From assembly GCA_018052995.1 (NCBI GenBank), contig JAGPMK010000008.1, positions 1-46,589 of the forward strand: 46,589 bases of DNA. The letters run 5' to 3'. How positions within the stretch are numbered: position 1 is the first letter of the stretch; every line of letters starts with the position of its first letter. The notes beneath the pieces were generated by a model, which was given only the letters and a program-made list of their open reading frames with translations, had not been told where the DNA came from and searched no databases. The DNA comes from Syntrophorhabdales bacterium. GTDB taxonomy: Bacteria; Desulfobacterota; Syntrophorhabdia; Syntrophorhabdales; Syntrophorhabdaceae. Position numbers and translations under genes: made by a program. Positions 1 through 7,572 of the stretch are shown piece by piece.

Positions 1-142
1 ATAAGAAGATATTCCACCTTGACATAGGTTGGAGAGTCTTATAGAGTAAAGAGAGCAGATGAAGGATTATAAAAGGGCTGTTCGGATAAAATCGGATTTA
101 GTGTTCGAGGTGATTGGGTATACACAGCCAGTAAGCCAGAGG
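1..142. other. no recognisable gene
   Basis: I see no supported gene here. The stretch probably belongs to the mobile element whose end repeats follow at 143-193, because such repeats usually mark an insertion sequence terminus. The window edge prevents a firmer statement. Confidence 0.3.
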
Positions 143-193
143 TGGTACACTTTGGTGGTACACTTTTACTATGCCATAATTGGTACACTTTTT
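143..193. repeat. triple TGGTACACTTT repeat, probable insertion sequence end
   Basis: The word TGGTACACTTT occurs three times within about 50 bases, starting at 143, 156 and 181, all in the same direction. Clustered short terminal repeats of this kind are typical of IS21-like or other rve-type elements, where they bind transposase. The methyltransferase relic on the minus strand stops about 10 bases away, as expected if an element inserted there or caused a deletion. The family assignment is an inference; no transposase is visible inside the window. Confidence 0.4.
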
Positions 194-202
194 AGTTGAC
201 AT

Positions 203-427
203 CTATACCCTCCCCGCCCCAACCTCCAAGAACACCTTTCCTCTCGGATCATAGTCATGCTTTTCCATTCGTTTCTAAGTTTCAATTCCAGCGATGAGCC
301 TGCTTAATGGATTTATTCTTCGCAAGTTTCCCCAACGTCGTTGAATTCCATAATACGCCGCATACGAAAGCGGGTCGGGAGGCAAGGAAACAACATTTTG
401 TATGAAAGCCTTTAATTTCCAATGCAT
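203..427 (-). pseudogene. truncated SAM-dependent methyltransferase relic
   Basis: The minus strand from an ATG at 427 reads as the N-terminus of a class I SAM-dependent methyltransferase of the kind found in surface-polysaccharide loci. It has a basic start with YAAYYG, then INPLSRLIAGIET, then DPRGKVFLEVGAG, where EVGAG is the SAM-binding motif I. An in-frame TAG interrupts the gene after GIET, where relatives as I remember them carry a tryptophan. The frame ends at 203, next to the IS-like repeats, so nearly all of the catalytic domain is missing. The start lies 30 bases beyond the end of the attC-like site at 457-516, the usual spacing of a gene in the next integron cassette, and a purine-rich GAGGG precedes it. 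It is almost certainly non-functional. Confidence 0.55.
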
Positions 428-456
428 ATTACAACCCTCTATCAGAATTAAGAAGT

Positions 457-516
457 GGCTAACGGCTTACGCTTCAGCCGCCACCGAAGGCAGTCGGCTG
501 CAAGCGCCTGTTAACC
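457..516 (-). other. attC-like integron recombination site
   Basis: Read on the minus strand this 60-bp site begins with GGTTAAC (R'' arm, 516-510) and ends with GTTAGCC (R' arm, 463-457). Between them lie two imperfectly complementary arms, CGCTTGCAGCCG (506-495) and CGGCTGAAGCG (480-470), which pair fully except for one bulged G at 501. The tip around 494-481 has a TTC turn. Length, outer cores, long inverted repeat and an extrahelical base are the defining traits of attC sites. It lies directly after the res stop codon, where a cassette attC should be. The core of the R' arm departs from the GTTRRRY consensus at one position. The strongest support is its match to the cassette start at 7478-7488. 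Confidence 0.75.
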
Positions 517-519
517 GTC

Positions 520-3500
520 CTACAGACTCAATAGATACCTCAGATAATCGTATTGCGGATTTCGTTCTGGGAAGAGGATGTGTTTTTGAGCAAAGTCCTC
601 TTTAGTCCACCTCCCATTATCGTATCGTTGATACAAATCGTCATAAGAAGTGGCGGAGATGATATATGAGTCCAGCTCAATATCATGCCACTCGCTCCGC
701 TTGCCAATCTCTTGCGCCAATTCGGGCAGACGTTCCCACAGGCGCGCCTTTTCATCGTGGATGTAGGCCTTTGCGCGCAACATCCCGTGCGGCTCAATAA
801 AGACAATGCGTTGGTTTCGCCCTTCTACAATCCACAGGATGAAGTCGGGGTAGAAGCCGCTCTCTTCGAAAAAGCCGACGCCCTTGCCGCGGCTCAGGTT
901 GCGCAGCAAATAGACTTCCTTGCCTGCCAGCGACTTGTCCTTTTCCGCTTCCCAATAGGCTCTCAAGTTGCGGACAAACTGCGCCTCGCTCTCCTCCAGC
1001 GGCGGCGGGTCGGCAGTTACTTGGTCGCCTCTCTTGAGCAACAAGGGCAGGTAGAGACTGCGGTCGAAATGAATGCGCGGCAGACCACTGTTTTCCTCAT
1101 TGATGAGTTTATCCATATCGGCGCGAAGCTTCTCGAGGGTCTCTATAAGATCCTGCCGCGAACCCGGCACGCGCACGGTGTAGGCGGCTTTCTTTTCCTG
1201 CACGCTGGGGCGGTTGAACGCCAGGTTGGGGTCGTCCAGGTTCAGCGGGCGATAGACCAGGTGTTGGCTGTCCCATTGCTCGTGACAGCGGCGGCAATAG
1301 GCGTCCATATATTTGCGCAGGATGGCGGCAACGGCCTCCTGAAGACGAGAGCGGTCATGAAGCGTGCGCGGTTGGAAAATGGCATCGTCGGCAATGAGCG
1401 TATAAGGGACGGTCTCCAGAATGGCCCGCGGGCTTTCGGGTCGGATGATCAGGTTGTTCCAGCCCTTGCGTGCCTTATACCCCAGCATGGCGAGATAGGC
1501 TTGTTCCCAATCCACCAGCGCCAGCGTTTCGGTCTCGATCCTCTCCCTGGCTCCGCCGCGGGCCAGCGCTTCGTGCAAACCGGCCGCCGCGCTTTCCAGG
1601 GCCTGCACTTTGAGCGACAAATCCACCTGGACACGAATGTTAGGATCGGCGGCAAGCGACAGAGCCGTTTCAGCGGCGAAATCGCGGCCCTCTTCCGGGC
1701 GCGGCACTACCAACCCTTTTTGCAGAAACTGTTCATTGGCCCAGACAAAGAGGGGCAGCTCGATGACCGGCTCGGTCTCCACGCCTTCGCGCTCCAGATA
1801 GTCGCGGAATTGCGCCATGTAGTTGGCGCGCACGGCAAAGATATTGAGCGTCTCCAGCAACTTGATGTGGGCGGGATGAGTTCCCGAAACGGCGGCGCTG
1901 CGCCTGAGGCTCATCCCCTTGCCCTTCAGGCGCACGCCGCGGCCAAAGAGCTGGATGATCTGCGAGCCTTCCTGCCGCCCGATGTTCAAGAGGCCCATGT
2001 TGGACACGCGCCAGGAGTTCCAGCCCTCCATGAATTTTTTGGCGCCGATGAGGATGGCGAGGCTGGTATCGGGACGGCCGATGCTGCCAAACAGCGAGGG
2101 GGAGAGGGCGTCTTCTTCCAGCGTCATGCCGGAAGAGTCGGCTTCCACCAGTTTCTTGAATTCTGCAACGTCGCCGATGTAAATCAGGCCGAAGTAGTCC
2201 TCTGCGCCAGTGGCTTTCAGCCCCAGTTCGCCGGAAGCGGCGCGAATGGCGCACAGATGCAGGCTGCCGCCCGCCGGCGCATGGAACAGCCGTTTCAGGA
2301 TGTCGGCATAGAGGGCCTGCGCCGACAGGCCGGTTTCTTCCAAGTGCTTGAAACGCCCGGCGAAGAGGTCCATACCGTCAGGCGTGACCAGGCCGCTTTT
2401 GCCGGCCAGCAGTTTGCCGATGCCCTTGATCACCCAGCCGCGCTTGTTTTCCAGGACGTGATGAAGGAAGCGCGCCACGGTCAGCACGTCGCTGCGTTTC
2501 TGTCTGTTTTCGCTATAGACGGCGTTGACGGTGCTGCCCACGAACACCCAGAGCGGCTTTTCCAGGTTGTAGGGGCGCAACGCCTCGGCCTGTTCTTCAA
2601 AAACGCGCTGTTGCTCGTAAAACGAAAGCAGGTTGCCCAGAAGAAGCAGTTCGGTTGCGGCTTCATCGGTTTCATCGCGCAGGTTGAGGATGCGAAAGTC
2701 CTTGCCGTAGCCGTCGCCGTAGAAGTAACGGTATGAATAGTCGAAGAGGATGGCCTTGCCGTATTCGGCGGTGAGCGGGTCGTTGCGCGCCGCGTTGAGC
2801 GCCTGCCCGAAGGTGGCGCTGTACTCGAAGGTGAAGCCGGTCTGTCCCAGGGCGTCGCGGTACTTGCGCCAGGCCTCGCCGCCGGAGCCTTTGTGGCCCT
2901 CGTCCACGAAGATCAGGTTGCGGCCCTCGAAGGCCTCCACCGGCACGCTGACCCCGCCGCCGCGCTTCTCCTCTACCAGTTTAGTGATCTCAATGACCTG
3001 CACGGCGTTGGGTGCGCTCCCCCACAGGCCGCTGTGGTTCAGGTCGAATCGCCGCGCCGGGATGCCGGAGGCGGCAAGTTCGGCCAGGTGCTGTTCGCTC
3101 AGGCCCTCGTTGGGCGTGATGAGCAGGATGTTATCCAGCGGCTGCGGGTTGTAGCACAGAAACTGATGGTAGTTCAGATGCAGAATCAGCGTCTTGCCGC
3201 TGCCGGTGGCCATCCAGTAGGCCAGTTTGCTCAGATCGGCTTCGGTGAAGGGGTCATCGGGCGGCTCGGTTGGCAGTTTCTTGGTATTGCGGTCCCGCAC
3301 AAAGGCATTGAGGTCCTTCAGCAGTTGTGCCCGGTGATTGAACAGACGATCCAGGACAATCTCGGTCAAGAGCGCGGCCAGATACTGAAAATAGCGCAGG
3401 GTGACCGGTCCGGCGCGATGGCGGTTGATTTTCTCCAGATGGGCGCGGAGGTTGGCGTCGTAGCGTTCCAGGTCATCGCCGGCAATTTTGACCTTGCCGC

Positions 3501-3678
3501 CACGCGCAATCAGGTGGTAGTACATGAAACTGCGGCCGGAAGCGTCAAACCCCTCGGCCACATTTTTGGTATCCGCCAGCATGTCCTTGTTGCCCCCGTA
3601 GCCCAAGAGGCTGCCCAACCAGGCCAGCAGGGTCAGGCGGTGTTCGAGTTTGAGGTACTGCTGAGGCGCGACATTCAT
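520..3678 (-). CDS. Type III restriction enzyme, Res subunit
   Basis: This is the ATP-dependent restriction subunit that cleaves DNA together with Mod. A superfamily 2 helicase core is visible: Walker A MATGSGKT near residue 157, DEGH box near 258, and later helicase motifs including QLFGRGVRLKG. A C-terminal nuclease-like segment has PDFILW near 944 followed by VFIEPHG, resembling a PD-(D/E)xK site, but with His at the position where Lys is usual. About 1050 residues fits the family. The start is taken at the ATG at 3678, just after the hepT stop; a GTG at 3690 overlapping hepT is the alternative. It is the last gene of the mod-mntA-hepT-res operon and is followed at once by the attC-like site. 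Confidence 0.85.
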   Translation of the reverse strand: MNVAPQQYLKLEHRLTLLAWLGSLLGYGGNKDMLADTKNVAEGFDASGRSFMYYHLIARGGKVKIAGDDLERYDANLRAHLEKINRHRAGPVTLRYFQYLAALLTEIVLDRLFNHRAQLLKDLNAFVRDRNTKKLPTEPPDDPFTEADLSKLAYWMATGSGKTLILHLNYHQFLCYNPQPLDNILLITPNEGLSEQHLAELAASGIPARRFDLNHSGLWGSAPNAVQVIEITKLVEEKRGGGVSVPVEAFEGRNLIFVDEGHKGSGGEAWRKYRDALGQTGFTFEYSATFGQALNAARNDPLTAEYGKAILFDYSYRYFYGDGYGKDFRILNLRDETDEAATELLLLGNLLSFYEQQRVFEEQAEALRPYNLEKPLWVFVGSTVNAVYSENRQKRSDVLTVARFLHHVLENKRGWVIKGIGKLLAGKSGLVTPDGMDLFAGRFKHLEETGLSAQALYADILKRLFHAPAGGSLHLCAIRAASGELGLKATGAEDYFGLIYIGDVAEFKKLVEADSSGMTLEEDALSPSLFGSIGRPDTSLAILIGAKKFMEGWNSWRVSNMGLLNIGRQEGSQIIQLFGRGVRLKGKGMSLRRSAAVSGTHPAHIKLLETLNIFAVRANYMAQFRDYLEREGVETEPVIELPLFVWANEQFLQKGLVVPRPEEGRDFAAETALSLAADPNIRVQVDLSLKVQALESAAAGLHEALARGGARERIETETLALVDWEQAYLAMLGYKARKGWNNLIIRPESPRAILETVPYTLIADDAIFQPRTLHDRSRLQEAVAAILRKYMDAYCRRCHEQWDSQHLVYRPLNLDDPNLAFNRPSVQEKKAAYTVRVPGSRQDLIETLEKLRADMDKLINEENSGLPRIHFDRSLYLPLLLKRGDQVTADPPPLEESEAQFVRNLRAYWEAEKDKSLAGKEVYLLRNLSRGKGVGFFEESGFYPDFILWIVEGRNQRIVFIEPHGMLRAKAYIHDEKARLWERLPELAQEIGKRSEWHDIELDSYIISATSYDDLYQRYDNGRWTKEDFAQKHILFPERNPQYDYLRYLLSL

Positions 3679-3679
3679 A

Positions 3680-4018
3680 TCAATCTTCACCCAGAGCGTT
3701 TTTGAGCGCCTCGATCAATGGTGGAAGGTCGCTGATTACGGTTTGCCACAGGATATTCAAGTTGATGTCGAAATAAGCATGGACGAGACGGTGACGCATG
3801 CCAATGATGTCTTCCCAGGCAATATTCGTGAGTTGGCGGCGCGTCTCCTCAGAGGTTTGATAGGCGGCTTCTCCGATGATCTCGATGTCCTTTACCAATG
3901 CCAGAGTCAGCTTGCGGTCCCTGTCCAAATCCTCGCGGGACGTGTCAGCAGCGAATTCGATGGCTTCGCGCGCCGCATCCAGCATGTAACGCAGGCGAAC
4001 GACATCATCCGGCCGCAT
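3680..4018 (-). CDS. hepT: HepT-like HEPN-domain toxin (DUF86 family)
   Basis: This 112-residue all-helical protein has the HEPN RNase motif R-x4-H-x-Y at R75, H80 and Y82 within RHRLVHAY, which is intact. HEPN toxins of the HepT type cleave or inactivate RNA and are neutralised by a nucleotidyltransferase (MntA) that adds AMP to the Tyr of this motif. The gene overlaps the upstream mntA by 14 bases, so the pair is probably translationally coupled. The conserved catalytic residues suggest a live toxin. Its position between mod and res suggests either cassette stabilisation or a backup defence that acts when modification fails; that role is inferred. Confidence 0.85.
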   Translation of the reverse strand: MRPDDVVRLRYMLDAAREAIEFAADTSREDLDRDRKLTLALVKDIEIIGEAAYQTSEETRRQLTNIAWEDIIGMRHRLVHAYFDINLNILWQTVISDLPPLIEALKNALGED

Positions 4019-4307
4019 AGTGCACCTCCGCCTTTTCCAGCACCTGATCGCGGAAATAGCGACTCAAGTCTTCGGGTGTGCGCAAATCCACTTTGCGCCC
4101 CAACATCGCGGATAACTCCCGCTCCAGGCGCGCCATGCCAAACAGCCCTGGAATGTGCTCTGGATCGAACTCAACCAAGATGTCAATATCGCTATCTGGC
4201 CGGAAATCCTCGCTCAGGGCAGATCCAAACACCGATAATCGCCGAATGTGATTCCGCCGGCAAAATTCGGCGATCCTTTCTTTCGGGAATTCAATACCTG
4301 GTTGCAT
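4005..4307 (-). CDS. mntA: MntA-like nucleotidyltransferase antitoxin
   Basis: This 100-residue protein is a minimal nucleotidyltransferase of the MntA type. The signature G-S-x10-D-x-D is complete (G28, S29, D40, D42), and a third acidic residue lies at D74 in KVDLRTPE. Family members AMPylate the partner HEPN toxin and so silence it. The start codon lies 3 bases after the mod stop, and the 3' end overlaps hepT by 14 bases, as usual for antitoxin-first pairs. The high GC content matches mod and res, so the pair probably travelled with them and not as a recent insertion. Confidence 0.85.
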   Translation of the reverse strand: MQPGIEFPKERIAEFCRRNHIRRLSVFGSALSEDFRPDSDIDILVEFDPEHIPGLFGMARLERELSAMLGRKVDLRTPEDLSRYFRDQVLEKAEVHYAAG

Positions 4308-4310
4308 GAT

Positions 4311-7300
4311 TCAACCCTCCACTCCGGCAAACATCCTGGCCTTGAACACCGCCTCTAGCGCCTGCGCGCCGGGGATGAGACTGTCGCCGTTGACGAAGAT
4401 TTCATCCGCGTCGTCGGTGAGTTTCTGCGTGGCCACAAAGTCCCGCTCGCGGCGGTAGTCCTCCTCCGTCCAGCCTGCGGTGGCGCGCCAGATGACGGCC
4501 ACGCGCCGCCCGTCGCGTGTTGTGCCGCGATAGAGGAGGTAATACCCCTCATCTTTTCTCCCTCTCCCCTCAGGGGAGAGGGTTGGGGTGAGGGGCGAGG
4601 GGAGAACGCGGCGCGTTTCCACCTCCAGCCCGATGAGATAGTTGAACGTCTCCGGCAGGTCCACGGGTTGCTCGCGGGTTTCGCCATCGCGGTGGATGCG
4701 GAGCCGGTAGGTGAAGGGGCTTTGCAGTTTTTCCACGTTGAGCAGGGTCTCGCTCTTGCGCGTCTCCCAGCGGAGCATGTATTGCAACAGGTAGTCTTCT
4801 AGGTGCAAGGCCATCTGCCCGCTTTCTTCATCGAAGGAGAGGTTGTTGAGGGCGTCTTCGTAGGATTCCAGGCGGATGACCTTGACCAGGCGCGGGCTGC
4901 GTTCGGCTTCCTGCGGAGTGGCCATGCGCTTGGGCTTGCCGTCCTTCCACTCCGGGGTGAAGGTTACCTTCTTGATGCGCGGCAGGAGGACGGTGTCGAA
5001 GTACTGCGCCATCTCCACCAGGATGAATTTGCGCCGGCCGCCGTCTTCGCGGTTCAGGTTGATGACCGCGTGCCCCGTCGTGCCGCTGCCGGCGAAGTAG
5101 TCCAAAATGTAGCAGTTAGATATGTTGCCACCAGCAGCGTGAATACAATCACGAACTAAACATACTGACTTAGGGTAAAGGCGAGACATCTCTTTAGTTT
5201 CAGGAATAACGTCTCCAAGCAATTCTGTACCATACTTTTTAGCGCTGTATTTACTATCATCCCATACTGACTTGTAATTTATCGCGTTTTTGCGTCTTAG
5301 TATCCTAATTCGCTGCAATTTTGTATCAAACTTGGGGTAAAGTTCTTCAATATGATTTTGTATGGTTTGTCTTGCCAATACCCACTTTCTTTCCACTCCG
5401 TCTGAATCAATAGGATAAACCTCAAGTATTCCATCTTTACGGGTAATGTTGGGAGGGGGGTGGAAATCGTTTGGACATATATCACCGAATCCAATCACTT
5501 TCATATTTTTCACGTAAATGGGATAGAAGCAGTTTTTCCCAGTAGAACGTAAATAGTTACCAGAACTACCCCTAGCGGTGTTCATTAAGTCACGTATGTC
5601 AGGGGTCTCTACACGATCTTCTTTTGCAATAATATCACGGGAAGCGTTATAAATAAAAAATGCAAATTCGCTTGTCATCGAAAAATTCATCCCCATAGTG
5701 CCAGATGGATTATGTACTATTGTCACACATGTGATTTTCCTGTCTTGAAAGATGACTTCTAATATTAAGCCTAAGCGACTTTGTTCTGCTTCATCAATCG
5801 CAATAACATGAACATTATCTTCCTTAGTTCCCATTTTTTTCGACAACAAAATTCTGGGTTGAATAAGTGAAAGCCATGAGGAATGCCGGTACTCATTTTT
5901 ATAGATAATAGGGTTTGCTGCAGTATTGAAAGGTGGATCAATATAGATGCACTTCACCCGCTCGCGGTACTTCTCCTGCAGCAGGTTGAGCGCCTGCCAG
6001 TTTTCGGAATGCACCAGCAGGCCGTCGGTCATCTCGTCGAGGTTATCGTAACTGGCCAGCAGACGGTCAGTGAAGTCCGGCGAAAAGTGGCGCGTGTCCA
6101 GCGGCAGGGAGGGATGGGATTTGAGAAACTCGATGCGCTTTTCACTTTTGCCTTTGCCGGAAGTAAAGAGATTGCTTTGATCCTCGTCAATGTGGAGCAT
6201 GGCTTTCCACTCCGCCCACTGCGCCTCACAGGCGGCGATCTGCGGGTAGAGGGCTTCGGGGATGTTCCCCACGGTGATGACGTAGAAGGTTTCGGTGATG
6301 AACTTCTTCTTCTCCCAGAGTATCTTCTGGAAGTCCTCAATCTGCGCCAGAAACTCGATGATATGGCCGCCCACCCCCTTAATGAGCCGCAGCAGCTGGA
6401 ACCAGCCCTCGGCCAGGCCCTCGCCGGCGGCCTCCATCTCCTCAAGGCTCAGCACCTCGTTCTTCAGGTAAAAGTCCAGCTCGCGCGATAAAAAGCCGCG
6501 CAGGTCCTTGTGGATGAAGAAGTCAGCGGTGTTGCGGCGGGTGTACTGGCGCAGGTGGTGCTCCAGCAGGGTCACGGTGGAGCCGTCGGCGCGGCGCTTT
6601 TCAGCGGCGAGAGCGGCCAACGCCTCGGCGTTCTCTTTGCCGGCAAGTTTTTTGGGAATGGCCGCCAGCGCCCTGGCGATGATGGCCTCCTGCTGATTCT
6701 TCTGACCGTAGGTGATGGCCTCCTGCGCAGTGAGCGGGCGGAAGTGGAAGGGGATGGTGAGGATGCGGCGTTCTTGGTCCCAGGTCATCTCATCGGTCAG
6801 GGGCAGGAAAAAGCGCTTCTCGCCTTTGACGTTGTTCTGCTCCACGTCGGCGGCCTGGAGTTTGAAACACACGGTTACGCCATTGGGCGCCTTCCAGGTG
6901 TAATCGGTGAAGTACTCGCCGGATTTGACGTAGTACTGGTCGTGATTGGCCCAGTAGAGCGTCACCTCCTCGCCGTTGTAGGGGATGGCGTAGCGTTCCT
7001 TTTTGGAGTAACGGCGTTTGGAGATAAAGTCGCCGTCCTGCCAGTAGCGGCTGAAGAAGGTGTAGAGATGGTTATAGACGGCGGCTTCCAGCGCCTCGCT
7101 ACTTTTGGCAGATTTAGCCCGTTCCTGCGCGGCCCGATAGGCTTTGCCCGCTGGGGTGCCGTGAAACTGCGCGGCGAGATTGCCGTTCGCGTTCACCGCC
7201 TCCTCGCCCAGCGCCTCCAGCACCTTCTGGCGGGCGGATTCTAGGTCTTGGGCGGCCTGCGTCTCCCTGGCCAGCGCATCCCGCTTCAGTTCCTGAGCAA

Positions 7301-7448
7301 TCGCCCGAGGCAAGTCCTTGCTTATAAAGCGCTCAATGACTGCCCGCTTGTAGTTCATGATGCGGTAGATGCCAAAGTCCAGGTCGGCGGAGTCGAATTG
7401 AAAGAGATCGCGGAGAAGCTGTTGGAATCCTGTCTGATAATCGCTCAT
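4311..7448 (-). CDS. Type III DNA methyltransferase, Mod subunit (mosaic)
   Basis: This is the modification and specificity subunit, methylating adenine in the recognition site and guiding Res. Motif IV is DPPFNT near residue 504 and motif I is FAGSGTT near 784, the beta-class order expected for Type III Mod, with the target recognition domain between them. At about 1045 residues it is longer than EcoP15I-type Mod because of a long N-terminal region. DNA for residues about 500-781 is strikingly AT-rich while both flanks are GC-rich, so the specificity segment looks exchanged. A repeat element is fused in frame near residues 948-964. The ATG at 7448 is chosen because AGGAA lies just upstream; a GTG at 7466 is possible. 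Confidence 0.88.
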   Translation of the reverse strand: MSDYQTGFQQLLRDLFQFDSADLDFGIYRIMNYKRAVIERFISKDLPRAIAQELKRDALARETQAAQDLESARQKVLEALGEEAVNANGNLAAQFHGTPAGKAYRAAQERAKSAKSSEALEAAVYNHLYTFFSRYWQDGDFISKRRYSKKERYAIPYNGEEVTLYWANHDQYYVKSGEYFTDYTWKAPNGVTVCFKLQAADVEQNNVKGEKRFFLPLTDEMTWDQERRILTIPFHFRPLTAQEAITYGQKNQQEAIIARALAAIPKKLAGKENAEALAALAAEKRRADGSTVTLLEHHLRQYTRRNTADFFIHKDLRGFLSRELDFYLKNEVLSLEEMEAAGEGLAEGWFQLLRLIKGVGGHIIEFLAQIEDFQKILWEKKKFITETFYVITVGNIPEALYPQIAACEAQWAEWKAMLHIDEDQSNLFTSGKGKSEKRIEFLKSHPSLPLDTRHFSPDFTDRLLASYDNLDEMTDGLLVHSENWQALNLLQEKYRERVKCIYIDPPFNTAANPIIYKNEYRHSSWLSLIQPRILLSKKMGTKEDNVHVIAIDEAEQSRLGLILEVIFQDRKITCVTIVHNPSGTMGMNFSMTSEFAFFIYNASRDIIAKEDRVETPDIRDLMNTARGSSGNYLRSTGKNCFYPIYVKNMKVIGFGDICPNDFHPPPNITRKDGILEVYPIDSDGVERKWVLARQTIQNHIEELYPKFDTKLQRIRILRRKNAINYKSVWDDSKYSAKKYGTELLGDVIPETKEMSRLYPKSVCLVRDCIHAAGGNISNCYILDYFAGSGTTGHAVINLNREDGGRRKFILVEMAQYFDTVLLPRIKKVTFTPEWKDGKPKRMATPQEAERSPRLVKVIRLESYEDALNNLSFDEESGQMALHLEDYLLQYMLRWETRKSETLLNVEKLQSPFTYRLRIHRDGETREQPVDLPETFNYLIGLEVETRRVLPSPLTPTLSPEGRGRKDEGYYLLYRGTTRDGRRVAVIWRATAGWTEEDYRRERDFVATQKLTDDADEIFVNGDSLIPGAQALEAVFKARMFAGVEG
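4554..4605. repeat. dispersed palindromic repeat inserted in frame in mod
   Basis: A perfect 9-bp inverted repeat (CCTCTCCCC at 4561-4569 and GGGGAGAGG at 4573-4581) is followed by GGTTGGGGTGAGG. On the minus strand it encodes the peptide LTPTLSPEGRG. I recognise this peptide as the translation of a widespread bacterial repeat of the REP/MITE kind that occurs in intergenic DNA and sometimes inside genes. Here it keeps the mod frame open and sits in the C-terminal part after the catalytic motifs, probably as a surface loop. Confidence 0.65.
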
Positions 7449-7477
7449 GTCATTTCCTGCCCGCACCTATTCGTATT

Positions 7478-7488
7478 GGACGGCTAAC
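7478..7488 (-). other. cassette start core (R' arm, attI/attC junction)
   Basis: The minus strand reads GTTAGCCGTCC. The first seven bases repeat the R' core found at 463-457, and the whole 11-mer is the inverted complement, with one mismatch, of GGACGGTTAAC at 520-510. Integron recombination cuts between G and TT, which places the left cassette boundary at 7488/7487. The AT-rich leader begins immediately on the other side. Confidence 0.6.
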
Positions 7489-7509
7489 ATTATTTTTTTA
7501 TATTTCTTC

Positions 7510-7539
7510 TATAGGTAAATTGATTATAGGTAAATTGAT
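7510..7539. repeat. perfect 15-bp tandem direct repeat
   Basis: TATAGGTAAATTGAT occurs twice in a row (7510-7524 and 7525-7539) with no mismatch. The repeat overlaps the -10 box and spacer of the promoter reading into mod. It may be a regulator site, an integrase-binding direct repeat of an attI region, or a simple duplication. The sequence alone does not decide between these. Confidence 0.6.
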
Positions 7540-7551
7540 CAAAAGTGTCAA
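7523..7551 (-). promoter_or_regulatory. perfect sigma-70 promoter driving the mod operon
   Basis: On the minus strand TTGACA (7551-7546) and TATAAT (7528-7523) are separated by exactly 17 bases, the full consensus. The predicted transcription start is near 7516, giving a leader of about 68 bases to the mod ATG. The promoter lies about 30 bases outside the cassette start core, which is where the Pc promoter of an integron would act. No other strong promoter is obvious inside the operon. Confidence 0.75.
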
Positions 7552-7572
7552 CAAACCTTTGGCTAAAAACCT

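Larger units (their letters stand above)
463..7487 (-). mobile_element. putative 7-kb integron gene cassette carrying Type III RM and HepT/MntA
   Basis: The segment between two GTTAGCC cores (7488-7482 and 463-457, minus strand) has the form of a gene cassette. It starts TTAGCCGTCC, holds genes all in one direction and ends in an attC-like site. In a circular cassette its start would complete the R' arm as GTTAGCCGTCC, and this is the inverted complement of the R'' arm plus flank GGACGGTTAAC (520-510) at 10 of 11 positions, beyond the 7-bp core. The content is GC-rich compared with the AT-rich host. About 7.0 kb and four genes is far larger than usual cassettes of roughly 0.5-1.5 kb. No integron integrase is present in the window, so the site may be an orphan (CALIN-like) array. 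Confidence 0.6.

Noticed and set aside
189-200. Shared CTTTTTAGTTGA at 189 and at the IS256-type ends as copies of one element
   Set aside because: Only about 12 bases match and the adjoining sequence differs, so chance or a common AT-rich end motif is as likely.
685-2736. Long open frame of 683 residues on the plus strand opposite res
   Set aside because: It is a GC-rich antisense frame. Its protein has no recognisable domain, while the minus strand encodes clear helicase motifs over the same bases.
4561-4581. Strong GC hairpin as a transcription terminator
   Set aside because: It lies inside mod, is read through in frame, has no T run, and matches a known dispersed repeat.
6510-7244. Open frame of 244 residues on the plus strand opposite mod
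   Set aside because: It is an antisense by-product of GC-rich coding DNA, with low-complexity Gly/Val-rich translation and no motif.
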